Part shown: piece after piece, positions 26,640-35,455 of the stretch
Position numbering within the stretch: position 1 is the stretch's first letter
Layout of the letters: each line of letters starts with the position of its first letter
Source: CAZTTG01 sp964615935
GTDB taxonomy: Bacteria; Planctomycetota; UBA1135; GCA-002686595
Assembly (NCBI GenBank): GCA_964615935.1
Contig: CAZTTG010000022.1
Location: 1-64,000 of the forward strand
Reading direction: 5' to 3'
DNA: 64,000 nt
The notes under the pieces: model-generated
Seen by the model: the letters and a program-made list of their open reading frames with translations, nothing else
Told to the model about the DNA's origin: nothing
Databases searched by the model: none
Program-made: the position numbers and the translations under genes

Positions 26640-27680
26640 TCAGATCGAGTCGAATCCCCAGACGAAGGGCTGATGCGGCGGCGTGTCAAGGGAGCGGCCC
26701 AGAACGCGCTCCATCTCGCGTCGAAGCGTGGGATCGCCCCGCGGCGGGAAGCAGAGCTCGAGCAGCTCGTCGGCGGTTAGGAGCCCCTCGTCGGCGCCCA
26801 GGAGATCCGCGGCGAGGCCGGCGAGCCCCTCGGCGTCGATCACCTTCGCCAGCCCCACGATGCCGTCGAAGCGCGTGGCCCCGATCCCCTCGAGCAGATC
26901 GTGCAGGAGGCGGCATCCGGGCGAGCTCATCACCGCGATCCCCTCGGCTCCGGCGGCCAGGGCGGCCTCGAGGTGGCGTCGCACCAGGGGCAGCGCGGCG
27001 TCCGCCTCGCCCCCCCACTCGTGGACCGCGCCCTGCAGGTCGGCCCCTCGGCCCATGCAAGCGTAGGCGGCGATCTGGCCGTCGCGCTCGCGGATCAGGC
27101 AGGACATGCCGGGGCAGGAGAGCAGGGCGGCGGTCTCGGCCGGGCTGCGTCCGACCCGCTCCGCGTGGCGGGCGTAGAGGTCATGGATCGCGAGGGCATC
27201 GCCTGGCGCGGCCGGCCGCACGCCCTCGCCATCGAGCAGGCGCTCGAGGTGTCCCTCCACCAGCAGGTGATCGACCTCCCACGCGAAGGGGCGATAGCCG
27301 CGCGAGGTGTACACGAGGGGGTCCTCGGCCCACAGGAGCGCCAGGAGGCAGCCCTCGGCGCGGAGCTCCTCCTCCACCCGATCGAGCAGGCGCCCCATCA
27401 GGCCTCTGCCCCGCCAGGCCGGGTCGGTCACCACCGAGCCGATCAGGCCCACCGGCAGCCGGCGCCCGCCGAAGAAGAGATCCCGGGGAAGAGCGGCGCA
27501 GGCCGAGCGCGGCTCGCCGGCCTCCTCGAGGCACAGGCTCCGGCCGGGAGCGCCCTCCGCGAAGACCAGGGGGTACTCCTCTGCCAGGGGCTCGCCGCCG
27601 CGCAGGCAGCGCTCCATCAGCTCGATGGACCGCTCCCGCAGCGTCGGGCGGCCGGAGACGTCGGCGAGCTCCGCGCTCAC
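26640..27680 (-). CDS. GNAT-family N-acetyltransferase, last gene of the flgF operon
   Basis: 346 residues from a GTG that overlaps the stop of orf105 (GTGA). A GNAT core lies near 75-120, with the acetyl-CoA loop in SVVTDPAWRGRGLMGRLLDRV and a following YTSRGYRPFAWEVD strand. The second half (about 155-345) looks like another diverged acyltransferase or SCP2-like unit (PGDALAIHDLYARHAERVGR, LIRERDGQIAAYACMGRG). Translational coupling to a flagellar operon suggests a protein-modifying role, for example on flagellar subunits, but that is inference. Confidence 0.8.
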   Translation of the reverse strand: MSAELADVSGRPTLRERSIELMERCLRGGEPLAEEYPLVFAEGAPGRSLCLEEAGEPRSACAALPRDLFFGGRRLPVGLIGSVVTDPAWRGRGLMGRLLDRVEEELRAEGCLLALLWAEDPLVYTSRGYRPFAWEVDHLLVEGHLERLLDGEGVRPAAPGDALAIHDLYARHAERVGRSPAETAALLSCPGMSCLIRERDGQIAAYACMGRGADLQGAVHEWGGEADAALPLVRRHLEAALAAGAEGIAVMSSPGCRLLHDLLEGIGATRFDGIVGLAKVIDAEGLAGLAADLLGADEGLLTADELLELCFPPRGDPTLRREMERVLGRSLDTPPHQPFVWGFDSI

Positions 27681-27994
27681 GGCTCGGGCTCGCCGGCCGG
27701 CTCGCCCTGCTGGTTGGCCTGGCGGAAGGCCTCCAGCAGCCGCTCGTGGATGGCGAGCGCGCCCTCGAAGGTGTCGCGAGCCCGCCGCGCGGCCTCGGAG
27801 AGCTCCGCCGGCCGCTCGACCATCCGGCTCTCGGTCGAGAGCTCGGTGGCCTGCGCCTGGAGCTTCTCGAGGAGCGCCTGGAAGGCCGCGCCCGAACCCT
27901 CCACCTCGCCTCGTCGCCGGGTCGAGGGCGGGCCCTCGACGCGTCGCAGGGGATCGCTCGCCTCTCGCGGATCGATGCGGATGGGGTCGGCCAT
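27677..27994 (-). CDS. Small helical protein of the flagellar operon (function unknown)
   Basis: 105 residues, starting six bases after the flgL stop. Opening MADPIRIDPREASDPL is basic and extended; residues about 30-100 are predicted helical with many Glu/Ala/Gln and no hydrophobic core segment long enough for a membrane helix. Ends in a GEPAGEPEP tail. Position after flgL suggests a flagellar chaperone or regulator, but no family signature (FlgM, FliS, FliT) is visible to me. Confidence 0.65.
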   Translation of the reverse strand: MADPIRIDPREASDPLRRVEGPPSTRRRGEVEGSGAAFQALLEKLQAQATELSTESRMVERPAELSEAARRARDTFEGALAIHERLLEAFRQANQQGEPAGEPEP

Positions 27995-28000
27995 GGCGGA

Positions 28001-29431
28001 TTACAGGAAGTTCGCCAGGGTGGTCTGCAGGAGGCGCACGCCGGTCGCCTGGGCGATCTCCAGCGAGGTCTGGGCCCGGCTCATCTCGAAGACCGCCTGG
28101 CCGTAGTCCACGTCCTCCAGGCGCGACATCATGCTCTGCACCTGGAGGTTGGCGTCCTCCAGCCGCGCCTCCAGGCCCTGGAGGCGCGAGCTGCGGGATC
28201 CCAGGTTGCCCAGGGCGATGCGGACGTTCTCGGCGTTGCGGTCGAACTCGCGCAGGCGGGTGTCGAGGCGGTCCACCAGAGAGCCCTGCTCGAGCGCGTC
28301 GCCGTTGCGCAGGTCGCTGGCGATCCCCTCCAGCACGTCGAAGACGTTGACCGTGCCGCCGAAGCTCACCAGATCGCTGCCGGAGCGGTGGATGCCGGTG
28401 GTGTCCACGTGGATCACCGAGCCGGTGACCGGATCGATCAGCTCCAGGTCCGACTCGGCGAAGGTGAGCGCGGTGAAGCTCGAGCCGTCGATGGAGACGG
28501 AGCCCTCGCCGCGGAGCGTCGCGGTGGAGCTCCCCCCGGCGTATCCGGTGAAGTCCAGGTGCAGCTCGGCCCCGTGCTCGTTCCGGACGACGAAGTCGGC
28601 CAAGTTGGCGGCGCCCGGGGCGGGGATGGCCACCGCCGGCCCGCCATCGAGCTGGACCGTCCCCGCGACGCCGTCGATGGTCAGGGTATGGTCTCCCATG
28701 ATCGTGTCGCCGGCCCCTCCCCCCACGAGCTGGACCCCCGCGCCGGGGACCCCGCCGGTGGTCTCGTGCCGCACCAGCAGGTAGTCGTAACCCGCGCCGT
28801 CGTCGGCCGTGGATCCCGGAGTCGCGCCGGTCAACCCCGCATATCGGGTCCCGGAGTGCTCCAGCTTGGCGAAGATCTCGGAGCCGGGCAGGCCGATCCC
28901 GGCCCTGAACTCCGATCCCGCCAGGATCCGCTGCTCGTCGTGGTTCCCGAGGTAGACGACGCTGTCGCGGCCGTCGATCCGCCGGCTCTCGAAGGGCTTC
29001 TCCTGGGTGCGCGTCCCGGCGAAGAGGAAGCGGTCCCCCGAGCGCAGGTTGGCCAGGTCCAGCATGCGGGCGCGGATCAGGTCGATCTGGTCCGCCAGGA
29101 GCTCCCGGTCGTCGGGCGATTTGGAGCCGTTCATGCCCTCGATGAGCAGCTCGCGCGCCTCGGCCAGGATTCCGGAGGCGTCCTGGAGGGCGACCGAGCC
29201 CGCGTCGAGGGCCGTGCGGCCGGCCTGGACCGCTCCCAGGAAGCGCTCGTTGCCGGCCACCTGGCGCCGGAAGGAGAGGATCTGCGAGGAGGCCACCGGA
29301 TCGTCGCCGGGCCGCAGGATGCGCTTGCCGGAGGCGATCTGCTCCTGCGCCCTCACCACCCGGCTCATGCTGGAGGCGAGCTGGCGCTGGACCATCGAGA
29401 AGAGGAAGGACTGCGTGGGCCTGAGGGTCAT
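28001..29431 (-). CDS. flgL: Flagellar hook-filament junction protein FlgL (HAP3)
   Basis: 476 residues, clearly longer than the usual 300-350. The N-terminal D0/D1 helices are typical (MTLRPTQSFLFSMVQRQLASSMSR... QEQIASGKRILRPGDDPVASS). The C-terminal partner helix ends VFEMSRAQTSLEIAQATGVRLLQTTLANFL. The middle (about 150-385) holds an enlarged beta-rich insertion, probably an outer domain. It joins hook to filament together with FlgK, whose gene lies 19 bp upstream. Confidence 0.94.
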   Translation of the reverse strand: MTLRPTQSFLFSMVQRQLASSMSRVVRAQEQIASGKRILRPGDDPVASSQILSFRRQVAGNERFLGAVQAGRTALDAGSVALQDASGILAEARELLIEGMNGSKSPDDRELLADQIDLIRARMLDLANLRSGDRFLFAGTRTQEKPFESRRIDGRDSVVYLGNHDEQRILAGSEFRAGIGLPGSEIFAKLEHSGTRYAGLTGATPGSTADDGAGYDYLLVRHETTGGVPGAGVQLVGGGAGDTIMGDHTLTIDGVAGTVQLDGGPAVAIPAPGAANLADFVVRNEHGAELHLDFTGYAGGSSTATLRGEGSVSIDGSSFTALTFAESDLELIDPVTGSVIHVDTTGIHRSGSDLVSFGGTVNVFDVLEGIASDLRNGDALEQGSLVDRLDTRLREFDRNAENVRIALGNLGSRSSRLQGLEARLEDANLQVQSMMSRLEDVDYGQAVFEMSRAQTSLEIAQATGVRLLQTTLANFL

Positions 29432-29450
29432 GCGAATGGCTCCACTTCTT

Positions 29451-31790
29451 CTACACGAGCGACATGAGCTGGTCGGTCAGCTCGCTGACCACGCGGATGT
29501 ACTGGCTGGCGGCCGCGAAGGCCTGCTCGAACTCGATCAGGCGCACCATCTCCTCGTCCAGGTTGACGCCCGAGATCTGGTCCCGGCGCGCCTGCATCCC
29601 GTCCAGCAGGTACTGCTCGGCCTCGCGGGAGTGGGTGGCGGTGGCGATGTCCTGGCCCACCTCGGCGACCAGCCGCCCCATCCCCTCCCCCATCGAGACG
29701 TTGCCCAGCTCGGGCAGGTCCCGGTTCTGCAGCGCCAGCAGGTCGAGCAGGATTCCGGCGTCCCCCGCGGCCCCGGTGATCGACGCCGCCAGCAGGGTGG
29801 GGTCCTCGCGGATGTCGGCCCGCACGCCGATGTCGCCCGCGGTGCTGCCCACCATGAGCGAGTTCAATCCCAGGGCCGGCAGGATGTCGGCGGTGTCCGA
29901 GTCGGCGGTGGCGTCGAGCACGAAGAGGTCGCCCTCGCTGGCCGACACCTCGCCGCCCCCCAGCCGCAGGCGGATCCCGTCGAGGACCTCCAGCTCCTCG
30001 CCCGGCGTGTAGTCGGCGCCGACGTCGAGGGTGGCCACGGTCAGGCCCTGCTCGTCCAGGACGTCGATCTGCAGCCCGGGGGTGGTGCCGATGGCCCCGT
30101 CCATGTTGGGGCGGAAGGTGAGCAGGCGGTTGCTCGAGCCGGTGTACTCGCCGCCGACATCCACCGACACGGCCGTGTCGTGTCCGGAGACGGTCGTGCC
30201 CGCGCTCCAGCCGAAGGCCGCCATCGCGCTGCCCCCCACCAACTGGAAGCTCTCGGCCGATCCCGTGCCCGCGCTCTGCAGGACGAGATCTCCCCCCACG
30301 TTGGAGGCCACCAACCCGCTGGCCTGGAAGCCGGCGTCCGCGTTGAGGGCCGCGGCCACCTCCTCGGCGGTGGCGCTGGAGATCTCCTCGAAGCTACCGG
30401 TATCGAAGACCACCGTGATGGGCCCCGCCGGACCGACGAGGTCGATCGAGTCGCCGTCGGCCAGGCCGAAGGGGCCCGAGCCCCCCGTCCCCAGGGTGGC
30501 CCGGCCTCCCCCGAAGCTGCCGATGGGGTCGGGATCCGGGTCCAGCCGCCGGCTGAAGTCGAAGCCCGAGCCCGTCTGGGCCAGGATGGACACGCGGCCC
30601 TCGGCGGTCAGGGTGGCACTGATGCCGCCGATGGCGTTCAGCTCGTCCAGGAGATCCCCGACGGTGGTGCGCCCGGCGTCGATCTCGATCCGGTGCCGCG
30701 TGAGGGCTCCGGTGGCCTCGTCGGTGACGTTGACGTAGAGCTCCCCGTCCTGGACGTCGAAGGGCAGGCCCGCGCTGCCGAGCAGCTCGTCGAGGACGTC
30801 CCCGTCGAGGTCCTGGTCCAGGACGGCGTTCTGGCTGACCAGCAGGTGCAGGGGCCCGCTCGCGGGGATGCCGGTGCTGTGCTTGCGGTTGACCTCCAGC
30901 ACGAGCTGGTGCGCGAAGGCGTCCATCTTCCCGCGCAGGCCGGGCATGAAGTCGTTCAGGAGGCCGAGCGAGCCGCCGATCTGCCCGCCGGCCACCGGCA
31001 GGAACACCTCCCCGCCCGCGAGCCGCAGGCCCACCGCGCCGTCCACGTCGGTGGCCACCTCCAGGCGGTTGTGGCCCCCCGAGTGGGCCAGGAGCCCCCC
31101 CGCGGCCAGCACCCGGACGGCGCCGTTGGCGTCCTCGTAGGCCTTCACGTCGATCAGCTCGGACAGCTGCGAGAGGGCCAGATCGCGCTGGTCGCGCAGG
31201 TCGCTGGCCTCGACGCCGGAGGCCTCGGTCATGCTGATCTCCTCGTTCAGCACGGCCACCCGCTCGGCCAGCAGGTTGACGCTCTCGGTGAGCGCCTGCA
31301 CCTTCACCAGGAGGTCCCGGCGCAGGATGTTCAGGTTCGAGTCCACCTCGTTGAAGCGCCCGGTCAGCTCGGCGGTGGACTGGACCGCGTCGGAGCGGAG
31401 CACCTGGTCGTCGGGGGAGGCGGAGAGGGCCGAGAGGCTGCCGAAGAAGGCCTCCAGCAGGCTCGTCATCCCGGTGGAGCTGCCCTCGCCCAGGTAGGCA
31501 TCGGCCTGCTCCAGCCCCGCCAGGCGCGCGTCCAGCCGCCCCAGGGAGGACACCTGCAGCAGCATCCGCCGACCGAGCAGCTCGTCCACCGTGCGCTGGA
31601 CGACGTCGGCCCGCACGCCGGTGCCCAGCATCAGGTCTCCCACCCGCACCGCGGGCGACGAGCTGATGTGCAGGTTGCGCCGCGAGAAGCCCGGGGTGTT
31701 GGCGTTGGCGATGTTGTGGCCGATGGTGTCCAGGGCCGCCTGCGACGTCAGGAGGGCCCGCAGACCGATGTCGAGTCCCAGGCTGCTCAC
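29451..31790 (-). CDS. flgK: Flagellar hook-associated protein FlgK (HAP1)
   Basis: 779 residues, longer than the common 450-650. N-terminal rod/hook motif: LLTSQAALDTIGHNIANANTPGFSRR. C-terminal D0 helix: GVNLDEEMVRLIEFEQAFAAASQYIRVVSEL. The long middle contains several Gly/Asp/Thr-rich beta regions (about 340-690), again pointing to extra outer domains at the hook-filament junction. Encoded immediately after flgN, as expected for a substrate next to its export chaperone. Confidence 0.95.
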   Translation of the reverse strand: MSSLGLDIGLRALLTSQAALDTIGHNIANANTPGFSRRNLHISSSPAVRVGDLMLGTGVRADVVQRTVDELLGRRMLLQVSSLGRLDARLAGLEQADAYLGEGSSTGMTSLLEAFFGSLSALSASPDDQVLRSDAVQSTAELTGRFNEVDSNLNILRRDLLVKVQALTESVNLLAERVAVLNEEISMTEASGVEASDLRDQRDLALSQLSELIDVKAYEDANGAVRVLAAGGLLAHSGGHNRLEVATDVDGAVGLRLAGGEVFLPVAGGQIGGSLGLLNDFMPGLRGKMDAFAHQLVLEVNRKHSTGIPASGPLHLLVSQNAVLDQDLDGDVLDELLGSAGLPFDVQDGELYVNVTDEATGALTRHRIEIDAGRTTVGDLLDELNAIGGISATLTAEGRVSILAQTGSGFDFSRRLDPDPDPIGSFGGGRATLGTGGSGPFGLADGDSIDLVGPAGPITVVFDTGSFEEISSATAEEVAAALNADAGFQASGLVASNVGGDLVLQSAGTGSAESFQLVGGSAMAAFGWSAGTTVSGHDTAVSVDVGGEYTGSSNRLLTFRPNMDGAIGTTPGLQIDVLDEQGLTVATLDVGADYTPGEELEVLDGIRLRLGGGEVSASEGDLFVLDATADSDTADILPALGLNSLMVGSTAGDIGVRADIREDPTLLAASITGAAGDAGILLDLLALQNRDLPELGNVSMGEGMGRLVAEVGQDIATATHSREAEQYLLDGMQARRDQISGVNLDEEMVRLIEFEQAFAAASQYIRVVSELTDQLMSLV

Positions 31791-31791
31791 C

Positions 31792-32268
31792 TCATGCCTC
31801 CGCGTTGACCAGCGCGCCGCCCGAGCGGGCGCCCTGCTGCAGCTCCTGCGATATCACCGTGCCGATGGCCTCGTGCAGGACCTGGCCCTGCAGGCGCGCC
31901 AGGGAGCCGATCCGCCGGGTGCGGCGCACCACCTGCGCGACCAGCGCCCGCAGCTCGGTGCGCAGGTGTGCCAGGTTGCCCCGGGGCTCGCCGATGCGCT
32001 CGACGATGCTCGAGAGGGTGAGCGAGTCCGGGCTCACCTCGAAGCTCGCCGCCAGGCCCGTCAGGATCGCGCGCCGCTCGCGGGAGCGGGCGTCCTCCGA
32101 GGCGACCTCCTCCCCCAGGGCCTCGGCGGCGGCCAGCACCTCCTCGGGGGAGCCCCTCGAGATGGCGATCTCCTCGGCGTCCAGCCGCTCCAGGACGCGC
32201 GCCTGGGCGGCGATCTCCCGCTGCACGCAGGCTTCCAGCCGGTGCAGCCAGTGGGCCAGCTCTGTCAT
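31792..32268 (-). CDS. flgN: FlgN-type flagellar export chaperone
   Basis: 158 residues from the ATG at 32268, four bases overlapping the flgJ stop (the same frame is open further upstream but that part has shadow-like composition). It is almost entirely helical: a long N-terminal coiled coil (HWLHRLEACVQREIAAQARVLERLDAEE) and C-terminal amphipathic helices (RTELRALVAQVVRRTRRIGSLARLQ). FlgN proteins hold FlgK and FlgL before export; both are the next genes. Call is by structure and position rather than strict motif. Confidence 0.8.
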   Translation of the reverse strand: MTELAHWLHRLEACVQREIAAQARVLERLDAEEIAISRGSPEEVLAAAEALGEEVASEDARSRERRAILTGLAASFEVSPDSLTLSSIVERIGEPRGNLAHLRTELRALVAQVVRRTRRIGSLARLQGQVLHEAIGTVISQELQQGARSGGALVNAEA

Positions 32269-32609
32269 GATCCTGCCTCCGCCGGTCGGTTGTCCTCTTC
32301 GGCCGCGCCCATGCCAGCCTTCACCATCCCCACCAGGCCCAGATCGCCGGAGCGGGCGATGGCCTGGCCGACGTGCTCGTCCAGCCAGCCCTCGTAGACG
32401 TCGGCCCCCGCGCCGCCCCCGAAGAAGCCCTCCGAGAGGCCCCGGCGCATCTCCCGCGCCAGCATGGTGGCGAAGAGCGCCTCGAAGAGCTGCGCGGTCT
32501 CCTCGACCGGCCCTCCCTGCGCGGGGAGGCGCTCGGCCTGGGCCTGCTGCGCCAGGAGGCGCGCCCGATCCAGGCCCGCGAGGCCGCAATCCATGGAGCC
32601 CTCGACCAT
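32265..32609 (-). CDS. flgJ: FlgJ-type rod-binding protein (rod domain only)
   Basis: 114 residues. The rod-binding core is FEALFATMLAREMRRG...GADVYEGWLDEHVGQAIARSGDLGL, matching the N-terminal half of FlgJ. The muramidase half found in enterobacterial FlgJ is absent, as in alphaproteobacteria and planctomycetes. It lies between flgI and flgN with a 2-bp gap and a 4-bp overlap. It caps the growing rod; wall cutting must be done by another enzyme. Confidence 0.88.
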   Translation of the reverse strand: MVEGSMDCGLAGLDRARLLAQQAQAERLPAQGGPVEETAQLFEALFATMLAREMRRGLSEGFFGGGAGADVYEGWLDEHVGQAIARSGDLGLVGMVKAGMGAAEEDNRPAEAGS

Positions 32610-32611
32610 GT

Positions 32612-33841
32612 CTACATGCGCTGGATGTCGGCGAGCAGGAGCCCGCCCTGGGCCATGGCTTCCAGGATGCTGATCGTGTCCCGGGGGGTGGTGCCGAGCA
32701 CGTTCAGGACCTCGACCACCTCCTGCAGGGTGACCGCGCCGGGGACCACCGCGAGGCCGCTGTTCTCCTCCTCCACGTTCAGGGCGGTGCGGTCGAGCAC
32801 CTGCGTGCTGCCGTCCGAGAGCGGCCCCGGCTGGCTGGCCTGGGGGGTCTCGGCGATGGTGACCGTCAGGTTGCCGTGGGCGATCGCGCCCGGGCGCAGG
32901 CGCACGCCCTCGCCCATGACGATCACGCCGGTGCGCTCGTTGATGATCACCCGCGGGATGGTATCGGGGACGACCTCGCGCTTGAGGATCGAGTCCAGGT
33001 AGGCCACCCAGGCCGACTCCGGCAGGTCCTGGGGGACCGCCACCCGGACCGTGCGGCCGTCGGGGGTGGCCTCGGCCGCCTCGGGGTAGATCTGGTTGAT
33101 CGCCTCGGCGATGCGGACCATGTTGCCGAAGGGGCTGTGGGCCGCGCGCAGGTCGAGGTAGATGTAGCCGTGGTCGCTGACGATGCAGCTCTCCACCTCG
33201 CGCTCCACCTTGCCGCGCAGGGTGCCCACGTTGACGTGGTTGCGGGTGGCCGAGGCGCCCGCGCCTTCGGCCGAGAAGCCGCCCACGTTGACCGGCCCGT
33301 AGGCGGTGGCGTAGACCATCGAGCCGGTGATGTCGGTCAGCTCGGTCATGGTCAGGGTGCCGCCCTGCAGGCTCTCGGCGTCGCCGATGGTCGAGACCCG
33401 CACGTCGATCTGGCGGCCGGGCTTGATGCCCGGCGGCAGGTTGGACTCCACCCTCACGATGGCGCAGTTCTCGGGCTTGAGCTCCTGCAGATCGATGGTG
33501 ATGTTGTGGGTGAGCAGCAGGTTCTGCACCAGCTGCCGGGTCATCTGCACCGAGTCGCCGGTGCCCGCCAGGCCGGTCACCAGGCCCACGCCCATCACGT
33601 GGTTCTCCTCCTGCCCGCGCACCGCCACCAGGCTGCGCACCGGGCTTCGGATGGGGCCCGCGGCGCCGCGCCCGGGGGTGGGCTCGAAGCGCGGCGTGCG
33701 CGTCACGCGGGCGCTCGAGCGCCCCTGGGGTTGCGCGGGGGCCTCGATGCCGCCCACCGGGATCAGCTCGATCTCGGTCTCGCGCGGCTCCGGCGCGCCC
33801 TGCAGCGCGGGGGCCAGGATCAGGAAGGATGCGAGGATCAT
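32612..33841 (-). CDS. flgI: Flagellar P-ring protein FlgI
   Basis: 409 residues with a short N-terminal signal (about 1-16). FlgI signatures: RSLVAVRGQEENHVMGVGLVTGLAGTGDS near 70-95, VRVSTIGDAESLQGGTL, and the INERTGVIVMGEGVRLRPGAIAHGNLTVTI segment. C-terminus ends in a TPRDTISILEAMAQGGLLLADIQRM helix. It forms the periplasmic ring around the rod, helped by the FlgA encoded upstream. Presence implies a peptidoglycan layer. Confidence 0.96.
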   Translation of the reverse strand: MILASFLILAPALQGAPEPRETEIELIPVGGIEAPAQPQGRSSARVTRTPRFEPTPGRGAAGPIRSPVRSLVAVRGQEENHVMGVGLVTGLAGTGDSVQMTRQLVQNLLLTHNITIDLQELKPENCAIVRVESNLPPGIKPGRQIDVRVSTIGDAESLQGGTLTMTELTDITGSMVYATAYGPVNVGGFSAEGAGASATRNHVNVGTLRGKVEREVESCIVSDHGYIYLDLRAAHSPFGNMVRIAEAINQIYPEAAEATPDGRTVRVAVPQDLPESAWVAYLDSILKREVVPDTIPRVIINERTGVIVMGEGVRLRPGAIAHGNLTVTIAETPQASQPGPLSDGSTQVLDRTALNVEEENSGLAVVPGAVTLQEVVEVLNVLGTTPRDTISILEAMAQGGLLLADIQRM

Positions 33842-33863
33842 GGGTCAGCCGCTCTCCGCCCGC

Positions 33864-34493
33864 TCAGAAGGGCCAGATCCAGGTGAGGACGTCGTAGACC
33901 GCGCCGCCCAGGCCGCGGCGGTTGGTGTGGTCGGTCAGGGGTCCGCTGCCGCGGTAGCGGATGTCGGCGTTGGCCACCAGCTCGGACTGGATGCTGTTGT
34001 CCGCCTGGATGTCGTACTTGCGCACCACGCCGGTGAACTCGATCAGCTTGGTCTCGCGGTCGATGCGGATCTCGCGCCGGCCGCTGAGCACCAGGTTGCC
34101 GTTGGGGAGCACGTCCACCACGATGGCCGCCAGGCGCGTGGTGAAGGTGCCCTTCTTCTCGTAGTTGGCCGTACCGGAGAAGTCGGTGGCCGAGCCCCCG
34201 TCGATCTCCGGCAGGTAGTTGAACATGTTGGGCTTCAGGTCCAGGGTGGTGAGCTTGTACTTGAGCGAGCTCTCCTTGCTGAGACCCGAGGACTCCTGGT
34301 TCGAGATGTCCTGGTTCTCCGAGACCACCACCGTCACGATGTCGCCGAGGCGGTAGGCGGTCTTGTCGGCGATGGCCCCGCGGGGCCCGCGGTCGGGGTC
34401 GTAGATCGAGCCCATGCGCGCCTGGGCGCCGGCCGGCGCGCTGGTGACTGCGAGGAGCAGGGTCGCTCCGGCGAGGATCGAGAGGGTCTTCAT
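33864..34493 (-). CDS. flgH: Flagellar L-ring protein FlgH without a lipobox
   Basis: 209 residues from the ATG at 34493 (the longer open frame upstream is a shadow of flgA). The signal peptide ends SAPAGAQA, with no Cys; most FlgH proteins are lipoproteins with a Cys after cleavage. The mature part is family-typical: YRLGDIVTVVVSENQDISNQ, LPNGNLVLSGRREIRIDRET and FTGVVRKYDIQADNSIQSELVANADIRYRGSG. It makes the outer-membrane bushing. Either anchoring is non-lipid here or the true N-terminus differs. Confidence 0.93.
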   Translation of the reverse strand: MKTLSILAGATLLLAVTSAPAGAQARMGSIYDPDRGPRGAIADKTAYRLGDIVTVVVSENQDISNQESSGLSKESSLKYKLTTLDLKPNMFNYLPEIDGGSATDFSGTANYEKKGTFTTRLAAIVVDVLPNGNLVLSGRREIRIDRETKLIEFTGVVRKYDIQADNSIQSELVANADIRYRGSGPLTDHTNRRGLGGAVYDVLTWIWPF

Positions 34494-34510
34494 GCGGCTA
34501 GGCCTTCTTC

Positions 34511-35446
34511 TCAGCGGTCGGCGGAGAGGTCGATCTCGAGCAGGTTGCGGCCCACGACGACGGCCATCAGCTCGCGCTGGCCCTCGGTCAGGCACAGGAC
34601 GCGGTCGCCCAGCGCCCCGGCCTCCGTGGCGGTGGCGGGACGGCTGGCGACCACGCGGCCCTTGCGGATCCGCAGGTACACCTCGTCCCCCTTCTGGATG
34701 ATCTGCGGCCGGACCACGTCCGACTCGCAGACGATGCGGCCCGCCTCCAGGTCCCGGCGCGCCACCGATCCGATCAGGAGGCCCGCCGGGAGGCTCTGGG
34801 CGCGCAGCCCGGGCGCGGCCGGGACCCGTCGGTTCTCGATGATGCCCAGGCCGATCGTCTCGCCGGCGGCCACCCGGCGCGAGAGCACCGGCCGCACCTC
34901 GAAGCGCTCGACCTGCCACTGCGTCCACACGGTGCGGTGGATCTCGCCGTCCACCAGGATCCGGACGGGGACCGAGATCGCGCCGGCGCGCTCCTCGACG
35001 CTGGGGAGGATCGAGCGCAGCACGGGGGCGGCTCCGGTCGCGGGAACGACTTGATCGGAGACCGTCCGGGCGAGCCTCAGCGAGGCGTCGGCCTGGCCCA
35101 GGGCGCGCTCCAGCTCCGCCCGCGCGGCGCTCACCAGCTCGGCGGCGGCCACCTTCACGGTCTCGGGGTGCACCCGGCAGGCCTGCGAGCCGGTGAGCGC
35201 GAGGTCGAGGCCGGGGGCCGCCCGCTCCAGCTCCTGCTCGAGCCTCCAGGCCACCAGGAGGCGGCTGTAGCCGGGGGCGGGCGCGTAGCCCACCCGCAGG
35301 GCGGCGGCGCGCTCGACGGCGGCCGGGTCGTCGCCCGCGATGCGGGCGATCTCGCCCAGGACGATCTCGGTTCCGCACACGCTGGCCTCGGGGGGCAGGG
35401 TGACGGTGACCTGGCTCAGGCAGGCGATGGCGAGCGTTGCGATCAT
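34511..35446 (-). CDS. flgA: FlgA, P-ring assembly chaperone
   Basis: 311 residues with an N-terminal signal-like start (MIATLAIACLSQ). N-terminal half contains repeated Ala/Glu-rich helices. The C-terminal SAF-like half has VLSRRVAAGETIGLGIIENRRVPAAPG, ARRDLEAGRIVCESDVVRP and a final KGDEVYLRIRKGRVVASRPATA, the usual FlgA signatures. Placed between flgG and flgH in one operon. It helps FlgI polymerise around the rod. Confidence 0.9.
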   Translation of the reverse strand: MIATLAIACLSQVTVTLPPEASVCGTEIVLGEIARIAGDDPAAVERAAALRVGYAPAPGYSRLLVAWRLEQELERAAPGLDLALTGSQACRVHPETVKVAAAELVSAARAELERALGQADASLRLARTVSDQVVPATGAAPVLRSILPSVEERAGAISVPVRILVDGEIHRTVWTQWQVERFEVRPVLSRRVAAGETIGLGIIENRRVPAAPGLRAQSLPAGLLIGSVARRDLEAGRIVCESDVVRPQIIQKGDEVYLRIRKGRVVASRPATATEAGALGDRVLCLTEGQRELMAVVVGRNLLEIDLSADR

Positions 35447-35455
35447 GGCGGCTGC

